From Antilocapra americana (Eukaryota; Chordata; Mammalia; Artiodactyla; Antilocapridae), in the NCBI GenBank assembly GCA_007570785.1, contig ML664159.1, forward strand, positions 6,075,376 to 6,139,375: a stretch of DNA of 64,000 nt. Reading direction: 5' to 3'. Positions 1 to 10,370 of the stretch are shown here, piece after piece. Position numbers and translations under genes: made by a program. Every line of letters starts with the position of its first letter. Positions within the stretch are counted from its first letter, which is position 1. The notes beneath the pieces were generated by a model. The model was not told where the DNA came from, did no database searches, and saw only the letters and a program-made list of their open reading frames with translations.

Positions 1-560
1 ACTTTCCTCACCCATATTTTCATATTCCTGAGGTTTCTATTACCCCCAAAAATGCTCATTAGTTAGCAAGAGTTTGCTTTTCCAGGGCAGCTGGGTTCCA
101 AAATGTTCCCTTATTTGTAAACTGGAGCCAAGATTTTCTCAAACTCTGCCACTCTTTTAAAACCAGCTCAAATCCAGTCTCTTTTCTTAAACTGTTCTTG
201 ACTGTTTTACCTTGAATTGGCCTCTCGATCTCCAAAGTTCTGAAGCAGTTATAGTGTAAACCTTAGAATTTAACACATAACCATATAATACAGAGCAGAA
301 TGGCCCTCACTCAGTGATAACTCCCACTCATTCTTCTTTGGTCAATTCTATCCCCATGGGATCCTAAGAGGGCCAAGAATTATAGGAATAAACTTCTACT
401 CTCATCCCCTGAACTTCCAAATTTATCTTTAATTATCCTTTCTGCTTCTGCTTTCTGCCTCAGAAGAAGATATTGTCATGATTCCTTTGTAGGTAAATAA
501 CTCCCCTAGCTTTCTTGATCTCCTTCCTTCTGCCTCTTTCAGAATTTCAGGGCATCAGTT
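1..560. other. Intergenic, nothing recognised
   Basis: AT-rich single-copy-looking sequence. I see no gene, young SINE or clear older repeat here. Confidence 0.5.
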
Positions 561-647
561 GTGTTCCTTCTCATATCTTTAGTCCCTTCTTCTCCACTGA
601 ATCTCCACTCTTTTAGACTACAAACCTGCTTAAAAATTCTTTGTTCC

Positions 648-684
648 AGGAAGGAAAGAAAGAAGGAAAGAAGGGGAGAGGGAG
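648..684 (+). repeat. Purine-only tract (GGAA/AGAA-rich)
   Basis: Thirty-seven consecutive purines, made of GGAA, AGAA and GGGGA units, follow a TTCC. This is a low-complexity polypurine tract of the kind that can adopt triplex structure. The small open frames across it on both strands are compositional. Confidence 0.7.
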
Positions 685-734
685 TAGTAGAAGTGGGGGA
701 AAGGGAGACCAAAGAAAAGGAGTCACATCTTGTT

Positions 735-1540
735 TTGTGCCCTTCAACTCAGGCTTAGCCCTCATCCTGTTCTTCCACTTCACTATCACTCCTCTTAAAA
801 AATAATTTGCCACTTAACACCTTTCACCCATCGTGCATGCGTGAAGCATGTCCAACTCTTTGTGACCCTACAGGCTGTAGCCCACCAGGTTCCTCTGTCC
901 ATGGGATTCTCTAGGCAAGAATAATGGGGTGAGTTGCCATGCCCTCCTCCAGGGGATCTTCCTGACCCAGGGATTGAACCTGTGTCTCCTTCGGCTCCTG
1001 CATTAGACTCGTTACCTCTGAGCCACTAGGGAAGTCCTTTTCTCCCCTTATCCTACTGCAATCTTGCTTCTATTCCCATCAATCATTTGAAACTACCATT
1101 TGTTACCTCCATCCCCTCCCACCTACCAAAGGCAGTGGCTTACTTTCAGCCCTGATTGTCCCTGCAGCAGGAAACGACTGATCACCCTCTCCTCTTTGAA
1201 ACTCCTCTCTGTTGGCTTCAGCAACTCCCACCAGCACCACCATTTCCCGGGGTTTCCTTCTCTTTCTCTGACTACACTTTCCCGGTCTCATTTGTTGGCC
1301 CCTCCTTTCCTGCCCATTCTTCACCTCTTGGTAAGGTTGTCCTCGCGGCTCAGTCTTGTGCCTCTCTCTTCTTTTCACCCAACAGTTTATCTCTCTCTCT
1401 GCACAAACTCGTCTTTGTCCCTTGAGTGCAGATGAGTGATAAATCTAAATCGCCAGCTCAGACTCCACTGGTAAATTCAGGATAGGCAACCACATACTGG
1501 GTTTTCATATGTCCCAAATTCAAAAAGTAACTTAACCACA
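735..1540 (+). mobile_element. Old L2-like (CR1-clade) LINE fragment, interrupted
   Basis: Phrases such as 'CTGATCACCCTCTCCTC' and the following 'ACTCCTCTCTGTTGGCTTC' match, in order, the part of mammalian L2 reverse-transcriptase coding sequence that I remember. It is heavily decayed and split by the SINE at 832-1037. The open frames on both strands at 1100-1435 fall inside it and are not genes. Boundaries are approximate. Confidence 0.45.
832..1037 (-). mobile_element. Bov-tA SINE, antisense
   Basis: It reads in antisense from 'GTCCAACTCTTTGTGACCC' through 'GGATTCTCTAGGCAAGAAT' to the tRNA-like head ending 'CACTAGGGAAGTCC'. It is essentially full length and is inserted in older L2-like sequence. 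Confidence 0.92.
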
Positions 1541-2662
1541 TCCTTCCCCAGACCAATGTCTCCCCTTAGGTTCTCTTCTTCAGGTAATGTCACCACAGTA
1601 GTGAGTTTGTGGGCAGCTCAAGTGAGCAACTCAATATTCTATAACAAATAGATTCTAATACGTACCATCTTCTAAAACAAACACATTTTACAAGTTTGTG
1701 GACATCATGGTTAAAGGTTATGTTGGTGGAAGATTCACAAAAATCTTTTGTCACTAATGGTTGAATGCCTTGAAGATCTTCTTAGCCTTCTTTAAGAAAA
1801 TATTATAGACAAAAAATAATTATTTTTTAATAAATTAAAAATATTTATTATTATTTATCTTAACAAGAAGCAGAACATCCACAGATCTAACTTTAAACTA
1901 CTGGTTCACTGGACTAAATGTTCTTTTTCCTTGTTCTTCTGAAATCAATGGAGCACAAACTGTTCCCCAACCCAGGCCAGACTCTAAAATTTGGAGCATG
2001 AATCAGTATTACAAATGAAGGTCCATATGTCACAGTCTAAATTAGAATTTATAAAACAAGATGACAAATTATAAAATAAAATATATTCTATCTACTTACC
2101 TTAACAAAATGCCACAATAAGATTAAAAAATACATAGAAAGGTATGGGTTTAATATGACTGAAATTTGGCAAAACATCAAAGATAGCTGAATTTAATTAT
2201 TATTGTATAAGCCTGGATGTTCAGTGATTTGCCAGTAATAGCGGAATGAATAAAATACACAGGTAAGTAGTTCATGAAGTATTGTATGTTTTTTCCACCA
2301 AATTTACTTGTGCCTTCATTTCAACAAAATCACCTAGTCATGTAGTGTCCTTTTCAATCCCACCCTTCTTCATGGAGTTCCCTGCCCTCCTTCCAGTCTC
2401 ATTCTGGAAGAGACTTTCCCCACGTGAAAATCTGTCGAAGCATCTTCCAATAAAGTGTGTGTGCAGCTGCCACACTGTGAGCATCTTTTTCCTTGACAAA
2501 CCCTCAAACTCACTTTATGTGTCCCTCTGTTGGGTTTGTCTAATGTTTTCTCATGTTTAGACCCAAGTTATAAATAAATATTTGGCAGAAATATCAGAGG
2601 AGCAATGCTGTGTTTTTCTCATTATGTCATGTCAGGTGGCAAATAATGTTGATCTGAACGGT
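1541..2662. other. Intergenic, AT-rich
   Basis: No gene or confident repeat is seen. Positions 1800-1860 are almost pure A/T with TTATT runs. Confidence 0.5.
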
Positions 2663-2860
2663 TAAGTGAAGTGAAAGTCATTCAGTCATGTCTGACTCTT
2701 TGCAACCCCTTGGACTATACAGTCCATGGAATTCTCCAGGCAAGAATACTGGAGTGGGTAGCCTTTCCTTTCTGCAAGGGATCTTCCCAACAGAGGGATC
2801 GAACCTAGGTTTCCCGCATTGCTGGCAGATTCTTTACCAGCTGAGCCACAAGGGAAGCCC
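2663..2860 (-). mobile_element. Bov-tA SINE, antisense, full length
   Basis: It begins in the A-unit variant 'AGTGAAGTGAAAGTCATTC' and ends with the reversed tRNA head 'CACAAGGGAAGCCC'. It abuts, without spacer, the fragment of a second SINE at 2861. Confidence 0.92.
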
Positions 2861-3988
2861 AAGAATACTGGAGTGCCGGGTCAGGATGCCCCCTCACTCA
2901 GATGACAAGGTCACAAGACTAAGAAGGAAACTGCAATGCGGATTTTCCTTTGGGGCATCCCAAGGCAAGGCCCCTCCTGGTATTTTTCTTGGCAAGTTCT
3001 GTTTATGCTCATCTGTTTATGTTTTAGCTCATCTCAGGTCAGTCCCAGTTAGAAAGAATTTGACCTGAGATAATTCCCCCAGAGGATTCGGGAAGGTGAA
3101 TTCCCTTCCCTGAGGACAAAGGAGGAATAAAAGGACATTTAAATAGATTACTACACCTCCTACTCCTTACTGGGGAGTTTACCAAGAGTTCTCTGGGGGG
3201 TCATGGCAAGGCCACCACCAGAAGGGCTCGTACTTGGATCACCTTTCCACCTCCCACTCCCCTGACCACTCCACGGAGGAGGCTCCCTTCCTTGAAGAAA
3301 CCAGGCTGGAATGGGACTTGGGAATGCTCATAACTGTGGCCAGCATAGTTGAAGACATTGATTGCTTTAGGATATTGTAGACAAAGGAATTCATTATAGT
3401 AGTTATAAGGTTAATAGGGTTTTATTGTTAAAGCAGTGCTGCTAAACTGTCTCTTTGTCCTCTTTTCTCTTTCCTCCTAAGAACCAGAGTAGGTTACTAG
3501 AATAAAACAGTTTCAAGCTTAAGCCCTTCCCTCTAGCTTCTACATAATTGCACCTGATAAGAGAAATGTAACCTTTCTACTTAGATTGATGTACTTATCG
3601 AAGTATGCTGGAGACCTTCAAATGGTAAACATACTATTGTTAAATCTAATTATGCAGAAATCCAACTTCTGCAAGGAAAATGAGCTTAATGTTAAAGTTG
3701 TTGATGGTTGGCAGAAAACAAAAGATTGTATAGAATAATTGTGATGTAATGGGTGTGTTTCTTGGGTATAAAAACTATAAACCAACAACAATAAAGAGAG
3801 AGACTGCTCCATCACCACATTGACTCAGCTCAGCACTTCACCAACGCCACTCATCCCTCAAGACCCCCTGACCCATAGGGGCTGGACCTTGGCACTGGAG
3901 TGGGTAACCTATCCTTTCTCCAGCAGATCTTCCAGGGTCTCTCGCATTGCAGGCAGATTCTTTATCAACTGAACTCTCAGGGAAGCCT
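2861..3988 (-). mobile_element. Partial Bov-tA SINE split by the solo LTR
   Basis: The left piece is 'AAGAATACTGGAG' at 2861-2873. The right piece resumes after the LTR as 'CTGGAGTGGGTAACC' and runs to the head 'CTCAGGGAAGCCT' at 3988. The part beyond AAGAATACTGG (the SINE 3' half) is missing and is replaced by the neighbouring full SINE, so only the tRNA head and about 45 more bases survive. Confidence 0.8.
2874..3894 (+). mobile_element. Solo LTR of an endogenous retrovirus (ERV2-like), 1021 bp
   Basis: The element starts TGCCGGGTC and ends CTTGGCA, giving the TG...CA termini of a retroviral LTR. It is flanked by an exact 6-bp duplication CTGGAG (2868-2873 and 3895-3900) that splits a SINE. 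Near the 3' end are a TATA-like 'GGGTATAAAAAC' and a following 'CAATAAAG' on the + strand, fixing its orientation. No internal retroviral gene is present, so this is a solo LTR left by LTR-LTR recombination. The 6-bp duplication fits ERV2/betaretrovirus-like integration, but the family name is inferred. Confidence 0.8.
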
Positions 3989-4009
3989 CTGAACCCTTAC
4001 TTGTACTAT

Positions 4010-4330
4010 TAACATTTATCATTTTATTAAAAGAGTGTCTGAAGATATCTTCACTGTGAAGATACTCCCTCCCCCAACTTTGTAATTAATATGTATTTGA
4101 TTTGAAGCTATTGTACAACTATATAAACAAGCCATTCTTCATCCTTCTTTGGCACACTATTTTTAGCATCCATTGATGTTTCTCACCTAAATTAATAATT
4201 ACTTTGATGGTTGCCTCACTGTAACTTTTTTTAACTCCATCATTCCTTCTGTGATTTTTTATTGGCATTCCATTGTGATAAAGAACTTTCTCTTCTGCCT
4301 ATTTGTTTACTCATCTGTTTATTTAGATGC
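4010..4330 (-). mobile_element. Old LINE-like repeat copy A (same family as 5460-6790)
   Basis: It shares phrases with the copy downstream, for example 'TGTGAAGATACTCCC' (also at about 6484) and a TGGCATTC segment after a TTTTTATT run. Its order of phrases matches an old mammalian L1M-type 3' region that I recall, in antisense. The family name is uncertain. Confidence 0.4.
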
Positions 4331-4331
4331 A

Positions 4332-4520
4332 GAGATAGGCAAACTATCAATCATGGGTCAATCCAGCCTCTATCTGTTTTTGTAAATAAAGTTTTATTGG
4401 AACATAGCCACTCATTCATTTATGTATCGTCCATAGCTGCTTTTGTGTTACAATGGCAAAGTTGCATAGCTGCCTAGCTCATTAAGCCTAAAATATTTAT
4501 TACCTGGCCCTTTAGAGGAA
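4332..4520 (-). mobile_element. hAT-Charlie-type MITE, antisense
   Basis: It contains 'AATAAAGTTTTATTGGAACA' followed by 'CATAGCTGCTTTTGTG' and 'CCTGGCCCTTTAGAGGAAAA'. This is the well-known non-autonomous hAT element of mammals whose other end reads GGCAAACT. It is diverged. Confidence 0.65.
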
Positions 4521-4869
4521 AAGGCAATTCCTAATTCATATCATGGGAACTTATGAATTCTTATTTTACTCTATTACTATCATTATTTACTTTGGTGCTC
4601 TAGTTAGCCGAGATTTGGCCCTTGGAAGCCTCTTCCAGCTGGCTCCTGTATCCTTTTGACAGGTTTTCATTGTTCTTTGAACCCTTCCTTGTTTTCTGGC
4701 ACAACAGGATTTTCTAGGCCTTCCCTACTTCTGCCAGGGAGTAAACCATTTCTCCAGGGAACCCTAGCTCCTTTTGGTCTGTGTCTGGACACTAGGTGGT
4801 CATTGCCCTTGGAATGTTGCCAGAAGCTACAAGAAGGGTCATGGTTACAAATATAAGAGTGAAAGTTGT

Positions 4870-5135
4870 TGGAACTTCCCTGGTGCACCCAGTGGTTAAG
4901 AATCTGCTTGCCAATTAAGGGGACACAAGTTCGATCCTTGGTCCAGGAGGATTCCACATGCCATAGGGTAATTAAGCCCATGCACCTAGAGCCTATTCTC
5001 TACAACAAGAGCAGCCACCACCAGGAAAAGGCCAGGCAGCGTAGCGAAGAGCAGCCTCTGCTCACCACAACTAGAGAAAAGCCCACATGTAGTTAATGAA
5101 GACCCAACACAGCCAAAAATAAATAAATATTTTTA
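4870..5135 (+). mobile_element. CHR-type tRNA-Glu SINE
   Basis: The head 'CTTCCCTGGTGCACCCAGTG' is followed by box-B-like 'AGTTCGATCCTTGGTCC', then 'CCACATGCC', 'CCACAACTAGAG' and a tail with 'AATAAATAAATATTTTT'. It is full length and distinct from Bov-tA because it lacks the BovB-derived 'CCACTCCAGTATTCTTGCC' part. Confidence 0.85.
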
Positions 5136-5459
5136 AAAAACAAAGTTGGAAATTTTTACATATAGATGATCCAGAAAGCTGTGAGATTAGCAAAATCACT
5201 CAGGGAGGAGGACCCAGACTAGATACAGGCTCTCCAATATTATAAGAAAACAGTCTGAAAAAAAGATATTTGGCCTACTGTGGTTCAGGGTTTTCGTATC
5301 TATATCTACAAAGAGGTAAGTATGTAAGAAACAATTAAGACTACACTTAAGAGTGAGGGATTGTGTCAGACAGGCCACATAATTAAAATGAGAATAAGTA
5401 AGTCATCATGAGGAAACTTATGAAAGAAATGAAAATTAAAGCAGGATACAGTTTTGGGT
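5136..5459. other. Intergenic, nothing recognised
   Basis: No gene or repeat seen. Confidence 0.5.
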
Positions 5460-6790
5460 AGTTGTCTTATTTGTTTTCATTTTTCAAAATTTTAGTTGGA
5501 CCGTTTCTGTATAGTGGACAGAAGAGAATAATGAACATCTGTATACCCATCATCTAGAGTCAAAATTTCTTAACGTTTTGCTGCTTACTCATTTTCTTTC
5601 AACACACACACACACTTTTATTTTTTCCTGCTGAACCACTTGAAAGTTTAGACATTTCATCCCTAAATATTTCAACATGCATCTTATAGAGGATTTTTTT
5701 ATATAAAAGTAACATTGTCACACCTTAGAAAATTAATTCCTAAAGGATTAGAAATTTTTCCAACTGTGGTTAAAAAGCACATAACAAAAATTTGCCCTCT
5801 TAACCCTTTCAAACTGTGCTGTTAAGTTGTGTTAAGTATACACACACTGCTGTGTAACAGACTTCAGAACATTTCCGTCTTGCAAAGTGAAATTTTTACT
5901 CCTTAAACAACTCCCCACATACCCTTCCTCCCAGAAAATTAATTTTAATTCAATAGTATTAATATATCTAATATAAAACCCATATTCAAATTTCCCCAGT
6001 AGTTTCCAAAAAAAATTTACAGCAGTCTCTAGAAACTGCCATGTCTTTTCATGTTCTCTTATTTTAGAACAGTCTTCCTGCCTTATTTTGGTTTTCAAGA
6101 CATAGAGGCTTCCCTGGTGGCTCAGATGGTAAAGAATCTGCCTGCAATGCAGGAGACCTGGGTTCGATCCCTGGGTCAAGAAGATGCCCTAGAAAAGGGA
6201 ATGGCAACCCACTCCAGTATTCTTGCCTGGAGAATCCCATGGACATGGGAGCCTGGAGGGCCACAGTTCATGGGGTCACAAAGAGTCGAACACAACTGAG
6301 CGACTAACACACTTTATGATCACATTCAGATTAAACGTTCTTGGCAGGAATATGCCATATGGGACATTATGTACTTATAGCATCATAGCAGGAAGGGTAT
6401 AGCACAGGGTTTATGCTGGTTTGTTCACTGTATGTGGTGCTAAGTTTGCTCATTTGGTTAAGGTTGTTGCCAGACCTCTCCTTTGTGAAGATACTCCCCC
6501 TTTGGAATTCACAAGTAACTGTGGTGATACTGTGAAACCATGTGAATATTCTGTTTCCCAATAACCTTTCACACAATTATTAAGACACAGGTTGCCAACT
6601 GGTGTTATAATTTGATGGTTTTTTATTTATTAGCTGGCATTCTACTCCAGAAAAAATCTTCCCCTCTTTTTCCCTTTTTCTTTCTTATTTGTGCATTATC
6701 ATTAACTCTCACACATCTTTGTGTGCAGTATGTTATCACTCACTGCTACTATTGTTCCTTTTGATGCTCCCATTGTCAGATTTAGCTTTA
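5460..6790 (-). mobile_element. Old LINE-like repeat copy B, with nested insertions
   Basis: The phrases 'TATACCCATCATCTAGAGTC', 'CATATTCAAATTTCCCC' and 'TGGTTAAGGTTGTTGCCAG' follow an old L1M-type antisense order. A second L1M 3'-UTR-like segment (about 5740-5935, 'CAGAACATTTCCGTC') and a Bov-tA SINE (6107-6312) are inserted in it. A short (CA)6 lies at about 5600. Confidence 0.4.
6107..6312 (+). mobile_element. Bov-tA SINE
   Basis: It is complete, from 'GGCTTCCCTGGTGGCTCAG' to 'ACTGAGCGACTAACACAC', and close to consensus, so it is relatively young. Confidence 0.95.
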
Positions 6791-6929
6791 TGGACCACTT
6801 CAAGATGTGCTGCTTTTTTTTTTTTGACATGACATTAGTCTGTCTTTCTGTTTTAAAGATTTCTTAAAAATCTGGACCATTTTTAAAGTCTTTATGGAAT
6901 TCGTTACAATATTGCTTTTGGATTCTTTT

Positions 6930-7486
6930 ATGTCTTGGTTTTTTGGCCAAGAGGTATATGGTATCTTAACTCCTCGACCAGGGACCAAACCCTGAACGCC
7001 CTGCATTCCGAGGTGAAGTCTTAACCACTGTGTGGAGTCCTGCCCCAAGGCCACAGGTGCGAGGCCTTGCACTAAGGCCACAGAAGTGGAGCCCAGAAAC
7101 AAGGTCATTTCCAGAGCTCACTGATGAGCCCTGTTGTAACCACTGCCAAACCGCCACCATCCCCACCCCCCGATCATCCCCAGCAGGCTTCCTGACCCCC
7201 AGTAGCCACCCCATAGCGCACTGACCGATCACCTAGTGCCAATCTTCCAGCAGGAATTTTATCACGAGGCTATAAACATTGGCTACAAACCCACAAAAAG
7301 CATTGGCTCTCCCTTGAGCCAGCCCACTGCTCTAACAACATCCCCTCGGGGATACCCCCTCGGCATTTGCAGCACCTTCATTATCTCTGCTCTTTTCTCT
7401 TAATAAGCTCATTCCTTTATGAAATGTTCGGTGTCTGGAAATTCTTTTCCAATCCGAGCCACACTGGACCACCAGGGAAGTCCCTA
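6930..7486 (-). mobile_element. CHR-type SINE, antisense, split by a solo LTR
   Basis: The left part (6930-7030) reads 'TTAGTTCC'-like 'CTCGACCAGGGACC' then 'GTCTTAACCACTG'. The right part (7462-7486) resumes 'CACTGGACCACCAGGGAAGT'. The repeated CACTG marks the insertion site of the LTR. Confidence 0.8.
7031..7461 (+). mobile_element. Solo LTR (ERV1-like), 431 bp
   Basis: It begins TGTGGAGTCC and ends CCGAGCCA (TG...CA), with an exact 5-bp duplication CACTG on both sides (7026-7030 and 7462-7466). A TATA-like 'GGCTATAAACA' is at about 7269 and 'CTTAATAAGCTCATTCC' at about 7399 supplies a poly(A)-signal-like site, so the LTR reads on +. No gag, pol or env remains. The ERV1 assignment rests on length, layout and the short duplication, and is inference. 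Confidence 0.75.
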
Positions 7487-8112
7487 GTCTCTCTTATTGA
7501 CGCAATAGAAGTTTTCAGGCTCACTTTATATTTTCTGTGCCTCTGACATGGAGTCAGCCATTTTCCCAAGAAAGGTATTCAGAAACCAAGATCTGGGCCC
7601 TAGGTGTGCTTGTTTCTGCAGGTATGTATCCTTATATCCAGGCCTTTTCAGTGTACATATTAGGAAACACACACAGGTTTATTTGATACCTCCAGTTCAA
7701 ATCCAACAGCACAGTGTTCCCCAACTTTGCTCATACCATGTTTATATTTCTCTCTTTACCTGTAATGAAGTCTGGCTCACAAAACACAAATATAATTTAT
7801 TAATTTGACCTATCCCATAATATACACAAAATTGTTCCAGAATCACATCACCGATACTGCTACCAATTACAAAGTTACTGTGAAGTCCAAAATTTCCAAG
7901 CTATCCTTTTTGTTCTTCGAATATACCCCGCTAAGGATATGCACAAGGTTTTTTTGAGCCCCCTGAACATCTCTGGCAGGTATGGGGCTTGATTCTAAAA
8001 GCCATTTTGCACCTCCTACCATCTTGCTGAGGTTTCTCATTTGCCCTCGGACATGAGGTATCTCCTCAAAGTTGCTCCAGCGCCATGCAGCTTCGGCTCC
8101 AGTGGCTTTATT
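7487..8112. other. Intergenic, unidentified; possible repeat next to BovB
   Basis: No gene is recognised. On the minus strand 7867-8112 is open and runs into the BovB copy. Its peptide (for example 'NPIPARD'-like 'SSPIPARDVQGAQKNLVH') reminds me of repeat-derived bovine predictions, but I cannot name a family. Confidence 0.35.
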
Positions 8113-8703
8113 TTGGGGGGCTGCAAAATCACTGCAGATTGTGACTACAGCCATGAAATTAAAAGACGTTTGTGCCTTGGAGGAAAATTTATGACCAACC
8201 TGGACAGCATATTTAAAAGCAGAGACATTACTTTGCCAACAAAGATCTGTCTAGTCAAAGCTTTGGTTTTTCCAGTAGTCATGTGTGGATGTGAAAGACT
8301 ATAAAGAAAGCTGAGCACTGAGGAATTGATGCTTTTGAACTGTGGTGTTGGAGAAGACTCTTGAGAGTCCCTTGGACTGCAAGGAGATCCAATCAGTCCA
8401 TCCTAAAGGAGATCAGTCCTGGATGTTCATTGGAAGGACTGATGCTGAAGCTAAAACTCCAATACTTTGACCACCTTATGCGAAGAACTGACTCACTGGG
8501 AAAGACCCTGATGCTGGTAAAGATTGAGGGCAGGAGGAGGAGATGACAGAGGATGAGATGGTTGGATGGCATCACCGACTCAATGGACATAAGCTTGAGT
8601 AAGCTCTAGGAGTTGGTGATGAACAGAGAAGCCTGACGTGCCACAGTCCATGGCATCACAAAGAGCAGGACACAACTGAGAAAACTGAGAGAGAACTGAA
8701 CTG
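8113..8703 (+). mobile_element. BovB LINE 3' fragment
   Basis: It encodes the BovB C-terminal phrase 'HEIKRRL' and 'DSIFKSRDITLPTK' on the + strand, then the 3' end 'GAACTGAACTGAAATAAA'. It is 5'-truncated, with frame breaks. A stop follows 'CGCERL'. Confidence 0.92.
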
Positions 8704-9224
8704 AAATAAAGGACAGCAGTTATAGTGCTGCCCACAAATGTTACTTGAATTTATTTTTTCTTTCCCAAGTTATCAATTTGGTATGCAATTAGATTCATTT
8801 GTTTCTGTTCTTATTTAATCTTAGTGTTTATCACACCTTTAAGTTTATTTTTTGAATATGTAAAACATTCAGGAAGTTTTGAAAAAGGAATATCTCAAAC
8901 AAATCCTATTCCCATCATTTTCCCCTCTACTCTATTTACTCCTACACGCCAGAGGGAACAGTTTTAAATAGTTTCTGATTAATTCTTCTGTATTTTAAAA
9001 AATAACCTGTGTGTATATTTTTTCATGTGTGTGTGAAGTAACTCCATAGAGATTCATAAGATCTTCTTCATATTAGACGTTGTGCTTTAGGACCAAAAAG
9101 AACGTAAAGATGAGTGAGACGTGAACTGTGGGAGGGCAAGTACTTGTGATGAAAAGGTTTGACATGCATAATAACTTTAAAAAAAAAATTTAAGTTTCTG
9201 ATAAGAAAATAGATGAACCTGTAA
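8704..9224. other. Intergenic, AT-rich
   Basis: Possibly old L1M 3'-UTR-like sequence around 8850-9030 ('TTTTCATGTGTGTGTG'), but not confidently assignable. No gene seen. Confidence 0.4.
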
Positions 9225-9480
9225 AGATTCAGAGAAGTCTTTCAAAAAGGAGGAAGTAGCCAACTGTGCCCAGTGTGGCCAAAGTCAAGGAAGATGAGGG
9301 CAAAGAACTGACCAAGATGAAGTCATTGGTGACTCGGACTAGTGTGGTTGCAGAGGCTGATGGGAATGAAAGACTAATTTGATTGGAGTGGATTACAGAG
9401 GAGCTGGGAAGTAAGAGAGCGGACATTAGTACAGGCATTTCTTCTGAGGGACATTTCCAACAAAGCAGAGCAGAGAAATA
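9225..9480 (-). mobile_element. Old L2-like LINE fragment, antisense
   Basis: On the minus strand it translates to 'LVRVTNDFILVSSLPSSSL', resembling the L2 reverse-transcriptase stretch 'LVKVTNDLL'. The family match is from memory and the copy is highly decayed. Confidence 0.45.
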
Positions 9481-9515
9481 CAGTCATAGCTAGAGATGAA
9501 AATTTTTAAAAATTA

Positions 9516-9775
9516 ATGAATTTATCTTATTTTTGCTGCACTGGGTCTTTGTTGCTGCATTAGGGCTTTCTCTAGTTGTGGAGCACAGGCTTCTCATCGC
9601 AGTGGCTTCTCTTGTTGCAGGGTATAGGTGGGCTCTAGACACGCAGGCTTCAGAAGTTGTGGTACACGGGCTTAGTTGCCTTGCGACATGTGGAATCTTC
9701 CTGGATCAGGGATTGAACCAGTGTCCTTTGCATTGCAAGGTGGAGTCTTAACCCCTGGACCACCAGAGAAAGCCC
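9516..9775 (-). mobile_element. CHR-type SINE, antisense, full length
   Basis: It runs from 'TTTTGCTGCACTGGGTC' through 'GGGATTGAACCAGTGTCC' to the head 'GGACCACCAGAGAAAGCC'. Confidence 0.88.
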
Positions 9776-10370
9776 TGGAGGCCAACTTGATGCAAAGGAA
9801 GCTTTGTTTTTTTGTTTTTACAGGAGAGATACTATAGCATACTTGGATACTGACTGTGGGGGTCCTGTTGAGAAGAAATCAGTAGTAACAGAGAAAAAAT
9901 GACAGTTGTAACAGGCAAGTCTTTGAACATACAGGAGCAGGTAGGATCTAGTGCACAAATGGACTAGCGTTTAGTAGAGGCTTAACAAAAATGGTGCATG
10001 ATGCACTCTTTCCTCAAGATGATCAAGTCCAAAGTTGAGACAGCAGAGGGAAGCACTCACCAGAATACAAACAGCACCATATGAACCGTTACTTCATGAA
10101 TACAAGAACTTTGAGGAAGGAGCAACACAGTCTCAATGATAAGGCTTTCCAAAACAGCGCCTGCTGAATCTTCAAAGATGAGGAAGTGATGTGAAGGATT
10201 CTGAGCGAGAGAAATGCTAACACTCCAGACTGAGGAAGCAATGTGAATGAACAAAAACAAGGGAAGATGAATTTGCACTATCACTCCATAAAACTCTTAC
10301 ATTCACTACAGTCTACATCACACACAAGTTAGGTTTTCTCCTAAATATTTGGAGCTAAAGTTGGATCATA
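9776..10370. other. Intergenic, nothing recognised
   Basis: No gene or clear repeat. The minus-strand open frame at 10057-10284 has no recognisable domain. Confidence 0.5.

Noticed and set aside
3766..3796. TATAAAA plus AATAAA as promoter and terminator of a host gene
   Set aside because: Both lie at the expected positions inside the solo LTR, and no coding frame follows.
6107..6180. tRNA-like heads of SINEs (box A/box B motifs) as tRNA genes
   Set aside because: They are the tRNA-derived part of Bov-tA/CHR elements, continue directly into SINE bodies, and lack an intact cloverleaf.
6051..6299. Open frames giving peptides like 'VAQMVKNLPAMQETWVRSLG' (also at 12548, 20564, 40385, 55337, 62011)
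   Set aside because: These are conceptual translations of Bov-tA SINEs. They begin and end with the SINE and have no other support.
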